Source: Ceratothoa steindachneri
Taxonomy: Eukaryota > Arthropoda > Malacostraca > Isopoda > Cymothoidae
Direction of reading: 5' to 3'
NCBI GenBank assembly: GCA_963969495.1
Contig: OZ018322.1
Location: forward strand, 160,623,348-160,687,347
DNA length: 64,000 nucleotides
In this document: in pieces, positions 9,244 through 22,200 of the stretch
How the letters are laid out: each line of letters starts with the position of its first letter
How positions within the stretch are numbered: the first letter of the stretch is position 1
Translations under genes and position numbers: made by a program
Notes under the pieces: generated by a model
Seen by the model: only the letters and a program-made list of their open reading frames with translations
What the model was told of the DNA's origin: nothing
Database searches by the model: none

Positions 9244-12200
9244 TTAAATAAAAGGGAGAAGGCCGGCCTCCCCCAAAAAGTCAATAAGTCCACCAGTCAA
9301 AGTACACGCACTCATCCCGAGAACAAGGGACAGGCGGTAGCGACTCCGCCCATCCCGGTACCGGGACAGGTGTCGTGCGCGAAGATCACCCAGACTGGGA
9401 CATTCGACAAGAATGTGCCGAACAGTCTGGGGCACGACGCAGTCTTTGCAATAGGGCGCAGGCGAGCGCTCCATCAGATAGCGATGCGTCACACGAGTGT
9501 TTTCGATTCGGAGACGACAGAAAGCAACCTGAAGCCGCCGCGGCATTGGGGGATAGGTCCATGGGAACAGTCGCGGCGCAATGGCACGCAACTTTAAGTT
9601 CCCTTCGACCGTCTCCCATCTTCTTTGCCAAGCAGTCCGAAGAGCTGCCCGTATTCCTGCCATGTAGTCGGTGTGAGGAAGAGCGAAACGCTGGTCCGGT
9701 CGCAGAGTCCTCGCGGACTCCTTGGCGCCCTCATCGGCGCGCTCATTCCCCGCAATTCCTACATGTCCATGAACCCAGCAGAAGATAATCTCGACATCTG
9801 CCCGGCTCGCCAAAACCGTGGCGTCACGGATATCGCGAACCAGGGGATGCGGAGATTCCAATGCCCCGAGAGCACTCAGGGCGCCTTGTGAGTCGCTATA
9901 GATCACAATCCGGTCTCCGAACCGGGCACGTCGCGTAATCTCCCGTACCGAGTGGTGTATTGCCACCAGCTTGGCCGTGAAGACAGACGCAGCGCCTGGT
10001 AGTGCCCCGCTGACTTCAAACAGAGGGGATACGGCGTGGAAGCCGACCCCCTCTTGGGACTTGGAGCCATCCGTATACACTGGCACGGTACCAGCGTGAC
10101 ACGATGTGTGCTCCAAAAAGGTCGAACGCAATACTTCCGGCGCAGTACAAGCTTTGGGAGCAGAGGCGTGGCGACAAATAGCCAAATGTGGTACCCTCCA
10201 GGGTGGCGTCCTGGGCAGAACCAGGGGCGCCACCGGCCCTGAGAGCTATATCTACTTCTCGAAGGAGTTTCCTGGCCCTAAACCCAAAGGGCTTAGGGTA
10301 TGACTGGCGTCTCTCGGCGGCATAGGCACCATCGAGATCAGCTGCGGATGCAGTGAGAGCTGTTGGCGACTGAGGGAGGCGCCGGGCTCGCGCGTACAGG
10401 CGAGTGATGCACTGCACGCGGCGCAGAGCGAGTGGCATCTCCCCAGCATCGACCAACAGGCTCTCAATGGGGGAAGTGCGGAAGGCACCGGTCGCAAGGC
10501 GAAGGCCGGTGTGGTGGATCGAATCCACTTTCCGCAATAAACGCTCGGCTGCGGATGCATAAAACTCGCATCCGTAATCGAGCTTCGAGCGAACAAAGGA
10601 TCGATAAAAAAGTAAGGCGGTAGCCCTATCAGCGCCCCAAGCGCTGAACGTCACGGAACGGAGAATGTCCATGGCGCGGGTACAAGAGACCCTAAGGCTG
10701 CGAATATGAGCCTCCCAGGTGAGGCGTCGGTCGAATACAAGACCAAGGAAACGGTGCGACTTAACCACATCCAGGCGCACCCCATTAAGAAACAAATCTG
10801 GGTCGGGATGAAGCCGTGGATGGCGGCAAAAGTGCACCACCTTAGTCTTGGCCAAAGAAAACCGAAACCTGTGCGCTTCGGCATAGTGAGAGACGCGGTT
10901 CAATGCCTGTTGGAGTCGACGCTCCAGAGTTGGCATCTGGGCCGCGCCAAAAGAGATCGAAAGGTCGTCCACGTAGAGCGTAGCGAGAACATCTGCCGGC
11001 AGCACCGAGGTGATGCCGTTGATGCTCAGGGCAAAGAGTGTGACACTGAGGACACTTCCCTGCGGGACACCCTCTTCCTGCTCCTTTGGGCCGGAGAGGG
11101 CTCCCCCCACCCGTACGCGGAATCGCCGATCTCGCAAAAATTCAGATATAAAAATTGGGAGGCGTCCCCTCGCCCCCATCGTGTGGAGAGTCTCCATGAT
11201 ACCGTATCGCCATGCGGTATCATAGGCCTTCTCCAGATCAAAAAACACCGTGGCGTAGTGCTGTCTACGAAGGAAAGCCTCGCAGACGGCACTTTCCAGT
11301 CGGAGCAGAGCATCCGACGTGGAGTGGAACTTACGGAAGCCGCACTGTGCAGAAGACAGATGGCCTCCGCTGTCCAGGAAATAGGCTAATCTAACATTTA
11401 CCAATTTCTCCATCAACTTGCACACGCAAGAGGTTAGAGAGATTAAGCGGAAACCGGTCGGAGTAGAGTGATCTCTCCCCGGCTTGCGAAAGGCGAGCAC
11501 AGTAGCGATTCGCCAGGAGTCTGGGAGAAGACCTTCCACCCAGATCCTGTTGAACAAATCTAACATAAAGGCCATGCCTCGCTCACCCAGGTGTCGAAGC
11601 ATGGCGTACGGGACATCGTCCGGACCATGGGCGGTGTCCGCGCACGAAGCGAGAGCGGAACGCAACTCACTCACAGTAAACTTGTCGTTGAAGGGTTCTC
11701 CGCCTCTGGAGGTAAAGTCCAGCCGGCGGCCTTCCGCGACATCACGACGTGCATTGAATGCTGGCGGAGCAGCATCACGGCTAGAGAATGCGGAAAAAGC
11801 GGTCGCTAAGGATTCCGCCACGGACGCGGGGTCCGAGATTGCGGTCCCATTCTCCTGGAGAACGGGAGGGGGGTCCTGCGAGAACTTGCCCCGAATCCTT
11901 TTGACTCGCTTCCACACCTCAGCTAAAGGGGTCTTCCCGTTAAGTGAAGACACGTATGCCCGCCAAGAAGAGCGGCGGACGTGCTTCGAAATATACCGGA
12001 ACCTAGCCCTAGCCCGACGAAATTCAGCGACAGTGGAATCGTTCGGGCGGCGCTTATAGCGCATGTAGGCATAACGCTTCTGTTTGAGGGCCGTCTCACA
12101 CTCGGCCGACCACCATGGGAGTGGTCGGCATGCAAAACGGCCAGACGTCCTAGGAATAGTAGTCCTGCCTACGGCGATGAGGTTTCCGGAGAAGAACTCA

Positions 12201-13103
12201 ACGGCCTCATCTACCGACCTAAACTCCTTGACTAAGATAGAGAATTCAGTCATTTCCTGAAATGCTGGCCACCGCGCCCGCGCCAAGCACCACCGAGGTG
12301 GTCTCTCAGGCGGCAGTTGCCCTGAAAATGATATTTGAATGGGAAAGTGATCACTACCATGGAGGTCATCGACCACCCCCCAATCAAAATCAACTGTGCA
12401 TCCGAAGAGCACAAAGATAGTCAAGGCAAGAAAAAGAAGCGGTTCTCGGACAGTGATGCGTAAACTCATCCACGTTTAGGACACATATCTCAAGCTCTTC
12501 GATCAGATCGGCAAGGACTTGTCCCCTGGGATTATGGAGTAATCTCCCCAGAGAGGATGCCTGCCGTTCAGATCTCCAAGCAAGAGATAGGGCCTCGGCA
12601 ACCGTGCAACGACGCGGCGGAAGTCCTCCGCGTCGAAGTCAGCTGACGGTGGAATGTACGCAGAAATGATAGTATACCTCCTATCCAGGTACAGCTGCAC
12701 AGCCACTGCCTCAAAGGAGGTATCTAAAGAGAAAGGAAGAACGGAGACATCATGCCGGGTGTAAACCGCGCATCCCCGAGCCCGGCCATCCCACGTTCGT
12801 GAAGTCACAAGACCCTTGTACCCCGGGAGGGCGGGCAGGGGGCACGCGCCTAGCATGGTCTCCTGCAGAAAAAAAGGCTAATGGGGAACGGGACGAGACG
12901 AGCCTCCGCAGCTCCTCCCAGTTGGCCCGGAGTCCACGGCAATTCCATTGAAGGAATATGCCCTCCAGGCCTAGCACGGAGGAGACGCGGGGGCCCTCCT
13001 CGAACTCAAGACCCTCACGGGAATGGCCGTACGCTTCCTGGGGGCAGAACCCCGGGCGCTGTTGGCTGGACAAAGCGCTGGAGGCGCTGTCGCCTTCGAA
13101 GAC
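9244..13103 (-). pseudogene. ORF2 of L3: endonuclease, reverse transcriptase, RNase H; several frameshifts
   Basis: The domain order matches L1: endonuclease, then reverse transcriptase with YVDD at 10974-10985, then RNase H and the CCHC tail ending at 9244. The longest piece (10016-12469, 817 codons) runs from the end of the endonuclease through the reverse transcriptase into the linker before RNase H. An extra base near 10237-10240 moves the RNase H (9244-10233) into another frame. Small deletions near 12390-12540 and changes near 12860-12870 break the endonuclease. As in L1, the frame opens after TAA (13104-13106) without an ATG before the endonuclease. Confidence 0.87.
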
Positions 13104-15428
13104 TTATAAGGGGAGGTTGGGCTCACCATGCGAGTCTTTTCCTCCCTCCGCCTCGAAGCCTTAGGCGGGCGTTGCGGCTTCGGAGGCGGGGGGCCCTCTT
13201 TTCGAGGAACCACCGTCTCCAAGCCACTCGCTCCACCTCGGGGCGTGGGTGAAGGAGCCGAAGCTCCTTTGTTGCTGTCCTCCTTTCGGGGGACAGCTTT
13301 ATGAACCCCGGAAGATTGTTTAGCGACCACTTTCAGGGGTGTTGCCTCCTGTGAGTCTAACGACTTGGTGGAGGCACGTGGCCGTTTCGACTTACGGGAA
13401 ACGGTCACGCTGGGGGAAGAGGGGGGAGCCCTGGTTTTAGCCGGGGCAGGGTATGAACCCTTTTTGCCGCCAGCTTTACCAGGGGAGCGCCCGGGTTGGG
13501 TAGAGCCCGCAGAAGGGCTCCGAATGGGCGTGGAAACAACCGTGCTCGTTGGCCTGGATGGGCCAGGAGCAGAGGGTGCCTTTCTAACTATTGAGGCATA
13601 TGACGTCCCAGGCAGAGCCGGGCGCGCCAGGACCAAGTCCTTAGCCTCGCGGAATGAGAGTCAATCCTGGGCCTGAACGGCTTAGGATTTCTTTCTCAAG
13701 GAGATATGCACCACATTGCTTCGAAGAAGCATGGTGCGGCTCTCCGCAATTGACACACTTGGCCACACACGATTTGGACTTATCGTGTGCGACCTTGGAG
13801 CAATTTACACAGACTTTGGGTGACCCCGATTTTGCACGTCTACATGATCGATTCGTATGGCCGAAGCGGTGACAGTAATAGCACCGCCGCGGCAGTGGCA
13901 CGAATGCCTTCACGCGGTAGCGGTACCAACCGGCACGCACCGACTCAAGGAGCTTGTCACAGTCGAACGTGACGAAGAGTGTAGGGGTGGGTCTCGAGGC
14001 CCCTCCCTGTTTTCTCATCACACGCTCGACCTTGACCGCCCCATGGTCGGCCAGCTCTAAGGTGATGTCCTCAATGGAGTAGTCAACGAGTTCCCTCGCA
14101 TAAACTACTCCTTTCACAAAGTTCATGGTAGAGTGCGGCGTCACACTCACCGGGGTGCCATGAAGTGTCCGAAGAGCACTTATCTTGGCCGCCTCGGCGG
14201 GATTCGCCGCATTCGCCAGAAGGCTCCCGTCCGAGAAACGGGTTACCTTCGGCTCTCTACCAATTGCACTAGCTAATCCTCTCCTCTGATGGATCATGTT
14301 GCCCTTGGACAACATGGTGCCATCAGTGGAGCGAATAACGAGGAAGCGTTTGAAGCCAGCGGGCTCGAAAACGCCAGGTTACCTCTGAATGAGGGGCCCC
14401 GATGTCATCGAGGCTCCGCCCTGTGCACTCTTGGTATTAGTCTTCTTTGTCAGGGGCTCCGCAACCGGGGGGGCAGAGGGGGCGGATGTGCCGATCTTGG
14501 CTTGGTCGCTTGCCAGAGTGGCAGCAGACCCATCCGTCCCCGCAGCCCCCGCGGATGGAGAGAAGCCCCGAGTCTTTTTTGTCTTTTTAGTCTTTTTCTT
14601 TTTCTTTTTCGGAGAGGAGGGCGGGGAATGAACCCGCTCTTCACCTTCGCCGGCAGAAGTCCCCAGGCCAGATGGACCAGCCTCAGCCAGGTCCCTCTCC
14701 GAAATGGAGAAGGTCCTGGTTGTCGTAGGGGCACCTGTCGGAGGAGATCCCTCCCCTCCTTTTACTGCCTCGGAGCCCTCAGCCATTTGAGGAGGACCTT
14801 GCATAGGGGCGGATTCGGGTTCGGTGCTTGGCGCTGAGCCCGAATTCCCCCCCATGGAAAGCCCTACCGTCTGAGGCTGGGTCTCCTTAAGGACCATGTC
14901 TATCACAGGAGGGGCCTCTAGTTGGCCATCCCCTCCCAGGACATCGCAGGTCCCCTTGGCAGTATTGTCACTAGTCAGGTGGTGTGGGGAGGCACAGGCC
15001 TTGACCCCAGCAAGGTTCAAAATTCTTGCCAGCAGGTCTTTTGAGGGAAGCGACCGAAGGGGCCTGGCTTCCCTCTCCCCCCTAAGGGGGTTTGCCCTAC
15101 CAAGCCGCTTTGATGGGGAGCGGCTGGCTAAGGGCTGCCTGCTGGCTTTCTTGGCAGTCCCCTTGGAAAGAAAAGAGGGGACTGCCGCTGGCAAAAGGGA
15201 GGTGCCCGAAAGCACCTCCAGAGAAGGGGGTGAGGGGGAGTCCCCTGCACCCGTAGGCGAAGGAGAGGAGTAAGCCTCCTCTCCGGTTAGAGAAATATGG
15301 AGGGTCCCCTGTGCAAGCACAGGGGGGGGAAACTCCATTTTTTTGCTGGAGCTGCCCGAGGGCGGCTCCCTCGATGGAACAGGGGAAGTTGAGGGTTGGG
15401 TTTGTTTTTTTTTATCATCATTGGGCAT
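12971..15428 (-). pseudogene. ORF1 (gag-like) of L3; one stop, one frameshift
   Basis: ORF1 runs from ATG at 15428 to its stop at 12971, about 818 codons, the same length as in L1. The first 349 codons (14379-15428) are intact and include the lysine-rich stretch. A TAA at 14379-14381 replaces the TTA of L1. The next block (13641-14315) carries the three zinc knuckles, then an extra base near 13680 shifts the frame into 12971-13636, the basic proline-rich tail. The start chosen is the first ATG downstream of the 5' UTR and agrees with L0. The protein would bind element RNA in the cytoplasm and probably accompany it to the nucleus, as in related LINEs. Confidence 0.87.
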
Positions 15429-15945
15429 GGTGACCCTTTTTTAAACACGGGATGCAATCGCGCACACCTCTCGCAGTAGCCCGCACTGCGAGAGGTGCTT
15501 ACAAGCCCGGCATAGCCAGGCGCCGCCATTTGGGACCACCCCTCCAGCCTGCTGGCCTGGCAGTCCATCGGCATGGCGGCTCCACCTTGGACACGGCGTA
15601 AAAATTAATAGATTGTGAAGAGGAGAGGAAAAGGGATGTGAGGAAGGTATGGGTGGGGATGAAGCAGGTAGTTAAAAACCAGCCACCCCAGACCGGAGCT
15701 CAGGGGTTAAGGAACATTGTCCCCCACCCCCTCAGCCCCGATGCGGGACGGTTGGCTGAAAGGAAGGTCAGCATCTACCCTGTGAAATTAGAGGCTGACC
15801 AGAGAAAGTTGTGGGAGAGGTTGTGTTAAAAGAGAGGAAACAAGTGTTTTGAAGGAAGGAAGAGAGGCTAAGCTGGGGCCAGACGGAGCGCTGGATCCCG
15901 TCAGCACGGCGGCCAGAGTGGCAAATCGCCGCGCCCCTTACGGGG
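15429..15945 (-). promoter_or_regulatory. L3 5' UTR
   Basis: This is the 5' UTR, with the AGCCCCGATGCGGG segment and the CCTTACGGGG end. It is a little more divergent than in L0, L1 and L4. Confidence 0.55.
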
Positions 15946-16008
15946 AGGTAGGGGAGAAATCCGGCTATCTGATGGAAGGAAGAGAGGCTAAGCTGGGGCC
16001 GGACGGAG
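15946..16008 (-). mobile_element. 63-bp fragment of a LINE 5' UTR
   Basis: These bases match an internal part of the family 5' UTR (for example 42961-43023 of L4). They follow directly after the 5' end of L3 and stop about 60 bp short of a full terminus. This may be what remains of the 5' end of L2 or another copy after loss of DNA around L3. Confidence 0.6.
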
Positions 16009-18042
16009 GACCCTCGGTCAATATTGTTCGTTTGTTTGTACAGATAACGTCCCCGCCAAGTCTCCTTCTCCCCCTTTTTAGCGGATGAGACTCGTGTACG
16101 TCTAATGTGTATATAGCTTGTTTTAAAACTTTTTTAAACTTTGTAAAAGAATATTAAATTGCATATTAGCAAAGTTATTTTTTACCTGTTTTTCTATTGT
16201 CCAGGAACCTCCAAGAAAACTCGACTATTTAGCCAACCTACCTTTAGTTAATTCACACTCTGCTTGTATTATAAATCTCCCATGCACATAGTTGTCATTG
16301 ACCTCGACTGAGAAACGCAGAAAGGGTTAACTTGACCCTATTATAGGACAACGTACATGCGCACGGGCGGAGGGGGGGGGGGGGAAATTCTCCATGTATC
16401 AGCGCTAGCATTGTTTTCACGCTACACCTGGCCCCAACTTGGGAGGGGTAGTATTAGAAAGGAAACAGGGAGGATGTAGAGGGAAAAATAGGCGGAAGAA
16501 AGAAGGCATGGAAAATACCTCTTCTCGCAAGAAGCAGCAAGGAGGGGTGATGCCACTTTCCTGGCCACGACATGATATAAGTAGATGAATGGTGGTTGGC
16601 GACTAGACTGGAATAACTAGCCGCCTACTAAGAAAAAAAGGTGAAAATGTCAAATAAAGAAGGAACGAGAAGGGCCGTGCCGGTCCTCTCGTTTCCAGGT
16701 GTAAGTAACCTCATAGGGGCTCATAGGATGCAGGAGGATTAAGCCAAATGGCCTCACTCTTCCCTAAAGAGAAAAACCGAATCTAAAGTATATTAATTGA
16801 TCGTTGACACCTGACGACACAGATGAGAAAAATAAAAAAAAATGACGAGTGCAAATTGGCGTAAGGAAGGCAGCATTCATCAGTTTTCACTTTCAAAACA
16901 GCGGCAAACTGAGGAGTTATTATTTCCCTGAGCCACTCACGGTGCCGAACGCAGCTGGTTAAAGATTACAAGCTTAAAAAAAAATAGAGGACCAAACATA
17001 TGTTCATTTAGTTCCAGAGCTCTAGTTCTTTCACGTCTTTCAAACTGTTAATGAAGTTTGCTATTCCACCGATATTCATATATGAATATACTTTGTAATT
17101 TAGGTGATATTGTAATGGTTTAAATAATTGGTAATCATATGGTTCAAGGGAGGGAATCGCCCTTTCGGTGACCAGTGAAGGAAATTTTTGCTCAAAAACC
17201 TTAATTAAATAAAGCAATATTTACACTTCGTAAACGCTACCCTGTAAGTACTTCATGGAACACAATAACAGCATCTTTGTACACTTTTCCTAAGCATTCC
17301 TAGCCTAATAAAGCATAGGCGTCACTGCATTTATTTTTAAACAGTAGCAAATTTGCTGGCAACTTGATATTTATTCATCTCTTATCCTGCGACTGTTTGT
17401 CTCTGTCCTAATTCTGTTCAAGGGAGGAAAATGTTCTCGTTAGGTTCTTCTTTTTCATCGACCATAACTGAGTGGTGAATTGGCTTTAATGAAAGAAAAG
17501 CTTGGGGCATGAATTGAATGGGCCGCAGGATATTTGGTTAACCAGGTGAATCCACCAAGAAATACAAGGTCATCTAACGAATTTATTGGATTATCATTAT
17601 TATTATTACTACATGTATAAGGAATTGTGTTCACAGTCACTCACTTTTGGTCATTCCAACCATAAAAGGGGTTGAACGTAGCCGCCACCAAGTGTTTCAA
17701 ACTTATTTTTTCCAACAGTAATATTTCCTTCATACACCTTTTGCGCGATCACCTTCAAGTATTACTCGATTCAAAAGTGATTTTTGTTTACAGGAAAACA
17801 AACGGCTGTTTCAAGGCAATTTTCTTATACAGATTTGATATTTGTGCTTGGAAATTTTCCTACCAGGGCCCAATTGTGCAAAAATATATTCCAGTTATTT
17901 TGTTCCTATATTAAGTCGTTGCATATTTTTTCTTTCTTTCGTGAGACAGGGAACCAGATTGCAGTATAGATCACGTGAAAGATTCCTTGATGGAGCTGAC
18001 CTACCCTAATTCTCTTTTCAGATCTTATTTTATCTCTTATTG
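16009..18042. other. AT-rich DNA with no recognisable gene
   Basis: I see no convincing coding region. There is a G-run at about 16371-16384. Open frames are short and unsupported. Confidence 0.5.
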
Positions 18043-18960
18043 TGACAAATTACAGAATTACAGACAGAAACATTGCAAATTACAGACGATAACTTACAGA
18101 ATTACAGACCAACACATTACAGAAAAATACAACGACAAATTAAAATATTACATACCAAAAAATTACAGAATTACAGGCAAAAAAGAAAATTTAAACAGAG
18201 AAATATCAGGATAACAGACCGCAAAATTACAGAATTAAAGACCGGCAAATTATAGCCATACAAACAGACAAATTACAGAATAACACCGAAAAAATACAGA
18301 ATTGCTGACCGAAAAAAATAACAGGATTACAAACAAACAATTAACAGAATAACAGACCAAGAAATTACAGAATTCAAAGCCGACGAATTACATAATTACT
18401 AACACACAAATAATAAAAAAAACAGAGCAACAAATTATATAAGTTTAGACCGACATATTACATAATTACGAGCAGATAAATAACAGAATATCTTAGCGAA
18501 AAATTACAGAATTACAGTCAAACAAATTACATAATATCAGAGCGAAAATTACCGAAGTAAAGACAGACAAATTACAGAAGTACAGACAGGCAAATTATAG
18601 ACATAAAGACAAACAAATTACAGAATAACATACCGAAAATGACAGAATTGCTGACCGATAAGTTATATAATTACAAACAGAACAATATCAGAATTACACA
18701 CAGGCAATTAACAAAATAACCCACCGTCAAATTTTAGAATTAAAAACTGAAAAATTACAGAATTGCAAACAGACAAACGAAAGAATAACAAACTGACATA
18801 TTACAGAATTACGAACAGACAAAAAAGATAACAGACCAACAAATTACAGAAATACAGATTGACAAATTAAATAATTGCAAACAGAGAAATAAAAAAATCA
18901 CAGATCGAAACATTACATAATTACAGAGCGATAAATTACATAATTATAGACCGAAGAAGA
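18043..18960. repeat. AT-rich minisatellite (ACAGAATTACAGACC-type units)
   Basis: About 900 bp are built from degenerate units of roughly 20-24 bp containing AAATTACAGAATTACAGAC. The units vary in length and are strongly purine-rich on the plus strand. No element boundaries or coding potential are visible. Confidence 0.8.
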
Positions 18961-19185
18961 TCCTAATATCTACTCGAGGCCGAAAAATGTAAGGGGGAGA
19001 GAAGGTGAAAGTGGGCGGAGAAAGGGGATAAAATTATATGTTAATTATTTATACACATTGTTAGTTATTTTTATTAATTTTATATGTCAAAGTGACATTT
19101 ATCAATTACTTTATTTAAACTTATTGATTGAGGTGCTTTCCAGAACTTGTGAGGGTACAATCATTCCATATCTGAGTAATTTTAG

Positions 19186-19260
19186 CTTCCCAGCTAGTAT
19201 AGTGGTTAGCGTGCTTGGCCGGCAATCGCTGGGTCGGCAGTTGGAATCTCCGTCCGGATT
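19186..19260 (+). repeat. tRNA-like segment, possible SINE head
   Basis: The segment has an A-box-like stretch (TAGTATAGTGGTTAGCG) followed about 30 bases later by a B-box-like stretch (AGTTGGAATC, against the usual GGTTCGAATC). This is the spacing of a tRNA gene or a tRNA-derived SINE promoter. I could not fold a clean cloverleaf with a credible acceptor stem, so a working tRNA is unlikely. No second copy is visible in the window. Confidence 0.35.
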
Positions 19261-22200
19261 CTTTTTAAGGTGACACTATTTACTAGGGACCTCAGCTTGC
19301 CTTAGCTTACTTCCGCCTAATAAGCAGCCACAGAGACGCTTGAAGCAGTTATTTCTAGTGGTTACAGGTTATCTGATTCGAATATCAACTCTTTTCCAGT
19401 ACCTACAATTAGATTAACATCTTAGTATGACCTTCTATGATTTATTACAAGTTTAAGAATTTCTTTTTTCGCTCCACGTTAAACGCTACCTAAGATTTAC
19501 GTATCTTTTCGCAGATGAGAAGAGCAAAAGTGAACTGCATATTGAAGGTGAGGTATAACAAGCGCTTTATTCAAAATAAGAAAAATATCTCGCAATTTAA
19601 ATACAAAACTCCTATTTATACAATTCAGCACTCTTTTCTCTTGGGGGGGGGGGATTGAAGCTTTTTAGTCGCTTAAAGTTGATTCACTAAAATCGGTTCA
19701 AAGGTGACCTATTTAGAATATGAGCACCCATGTTATATAATTTCGGAGAATTTCGGGGTTTAAGGTATATTACCATACAACTATCTACATAGAATTTCTT
19801 CTGCTTTTTCTTTGGCATATTTCACCTTTGGTCGCACAATCAATTTTAGATTCATTTGAGTAGATGTCCCCTTAGAGCATGTATCTTAATTTTATTAAAA
19901 GAGTTTTTTGCGGTTCACTATCGAAAAAAGAGGTCAACTATATCGACCGCATTATGCTCGGCGAAGCCCCAACAAGTCACAGACGAGCAATTTGGTCGGA
20001 GGTCATCCAGAATATCGTCAAATAAGTTTTTGGATCACGAAGGTTCTACATTCTTTGCTCTAAAAATAGTCTCCAGGACATTTTCATCAACAGAAGTTAT
20101 GGAAATTAGCTTAAAATTTTCTATATCGTTTTGCTCCCTTTTTGAAAATCTTAGTCACATTTCCCTGTTCAACTCGCTTGGAACTATTCCCTCATTAACT
20201 TCTTTGTTAAAATCTTAGAAAGGGGTTTTCTTAGTTCACTTTATAATTCCTTAAGGTGAATTGGATTTGCTTTGTGGAGACACCTTGCTTTTGATATTTT
20301 CATTTTCTTATCTTAAAACTTGTAGGTTTTCGGTTATATTAATATTCATCGATTGCAGATAAGTTTATGGTTTCTTCCATGGTATAGACGTTTGATAAAT
20401 ATCAATCCAATGGTTTCATTGCATAAGTCGTCATTTAAAACCTCCACAGAATCTTCGATTGGTTTGGATTTCTTAACATACCTATAAAATCTTCTAGGTT
20501 TGATCTAGGATGCCAAGCCTCATTTCTTTTCATTGTTCCTCTTAGCTCTTCTTATGCTACATTTTGTAAAAGAAGAAAATAAAAATATATTGGATTTAGT
20601 TTTCTACAGTATTTTTAGGCTTTACAATTTTAGAAGATTAGTACCTACCAATACACATTCCCTTTCCCTCTTTATCCAAGCCGCTTATCTATATCTAGTA
20701 TGAGCTCTAGTTTATATCGCCTACTATCATAATTTATAATAAAAATGATTACTGAAAGGCTGTATACATTTCGTGTGCGTTACTAACGTTCAAATTTATA
20801 TCCCAATTTAAGCGATTGCAGATGATAGAAAAAATACGAGATATATACATTGGAATTAGCTGATATCTTTTCCAATTAGCGAATAATTCATAGTAAAACT
20901 TATAAGTGAAATTTTGGTTATGAGGTAGGAGACCGTAAGAAGATCTTGGCTCTACGCAGAGTACAACCCAATTTTATCAGCTTGGCTGAATGACAAACGA
21001 AAATGCAAACCATCCTTAGACCCCATCTTTCGGCATAAACTCACAAATATTTATCGCGATTGTTATTTTTCTATGGCAAAGATAGTTAGTCTCACAAGGC
21101 AAAATTAAATCTAAAAATAACTATTAAAACTGCAAATCAACCTAAGTACCACATAAGGAAGGAAAGTTACCTTGAATTTCACTAGCAACAAAGAAAACAC
21201 AACAGTTTTTCAAATGAAAGATGAAACAAGACCCCTGTTCATGATATTTCCGCAAGAATGACATGAAAGACAGTAACTTAAAATAGTCTGCTTGCGCAAT
21301 AGGACTGAGGAGGATAAAGGAAAGGGACGGGCTTCTATTATATGTATATAATATGGAAATTTTATTATTACATTTGAATTTAATATCACCGATTTAGTAA
21401 GAAACATTTGTCCTTGTGTCTCTAACAGAAAACAAGGTCTGATGACCAAAGTCGCGTACTCTTACTATTATTATTTATGATCTTACGACCTTAAAAAATT
21501 GCAATAATTCCCGGACTAACCTTGAAAGGACCTGAGCAATTATATCATTTGAAAAGAATGTAAAACAATATCAAGGTTTCAAATTTTGATAGAATCTGCT
21601 GAAAAGTTATAGTGTTATTACCAAAACAGAAAAAAGGCAAAACCGTGACCAACGGACCGACTGCCTGACTGTCATAGTGAGATATAGAGTCACACGCAAA
21701 TTAAAATGTGAATTGTGTTGAAATCAGTCAATAGAACGAGCTAATGTGATGGTTTCCTTGTGATGTTTACCCATAGATAAACATGCATGACTGAAATAAC
21801 TATTTTTTCTGCAGCTATCAATCTAGTGACAGTAAATATATTCTAGATAGAAGCGCATTCAATGGTTCATAAATTATCCTTACATGCGATACAGTGTTGC
21901 AAGTTTACATATTAGATATTCATTCTTAATAATGTACATATGTAACGGCTAAGTAAAGATATATTCAGCGAACAAGTAGCAACGGACTTTCAAAAATATT
22001 TATAACTTGATTTGAGCTCGAAAATGGTAATTTATTACTTAGATAAGAAAGGATTAGGGAACTTGTATATTTTGCATTCTCTTAAGTAGGGTTTTGCAGA
22101 GTTGCCTCCCCCTCGACTCTCCACTTGCAGTAGATCCCACTTTGCTTTAGTACGGGCCTGCTAAAAACAAAACTAGGCAGAGGACGTGCCAACTCGGACC

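Larger units (their letters stand above)
9057..15945 (-). mobile_element. Non-LTR retrotransposon copy L3, full length
   Basis: This is a full-length minus-strand copy of about 6.9 kb. It starts with a T-run at about 9057-9072 and ends with the family 5' terminus at 15945. The 3' UTR has the conserved hairpin near 9085-9115 and AACAAT-rich DNA at about 9160-9235. It abuts L2 on the left. No direct repeat of the left flank is found after 15945, so the target site is not the expected simple duplication. Single-base differences break both ORFs. Confidence 0.88.

Noticed and set aside
19186..19260. Functional tRNA gene
   Set aside because: The B-box is degenerate and I could not form a convincing acceptor stem or anticodon arm.
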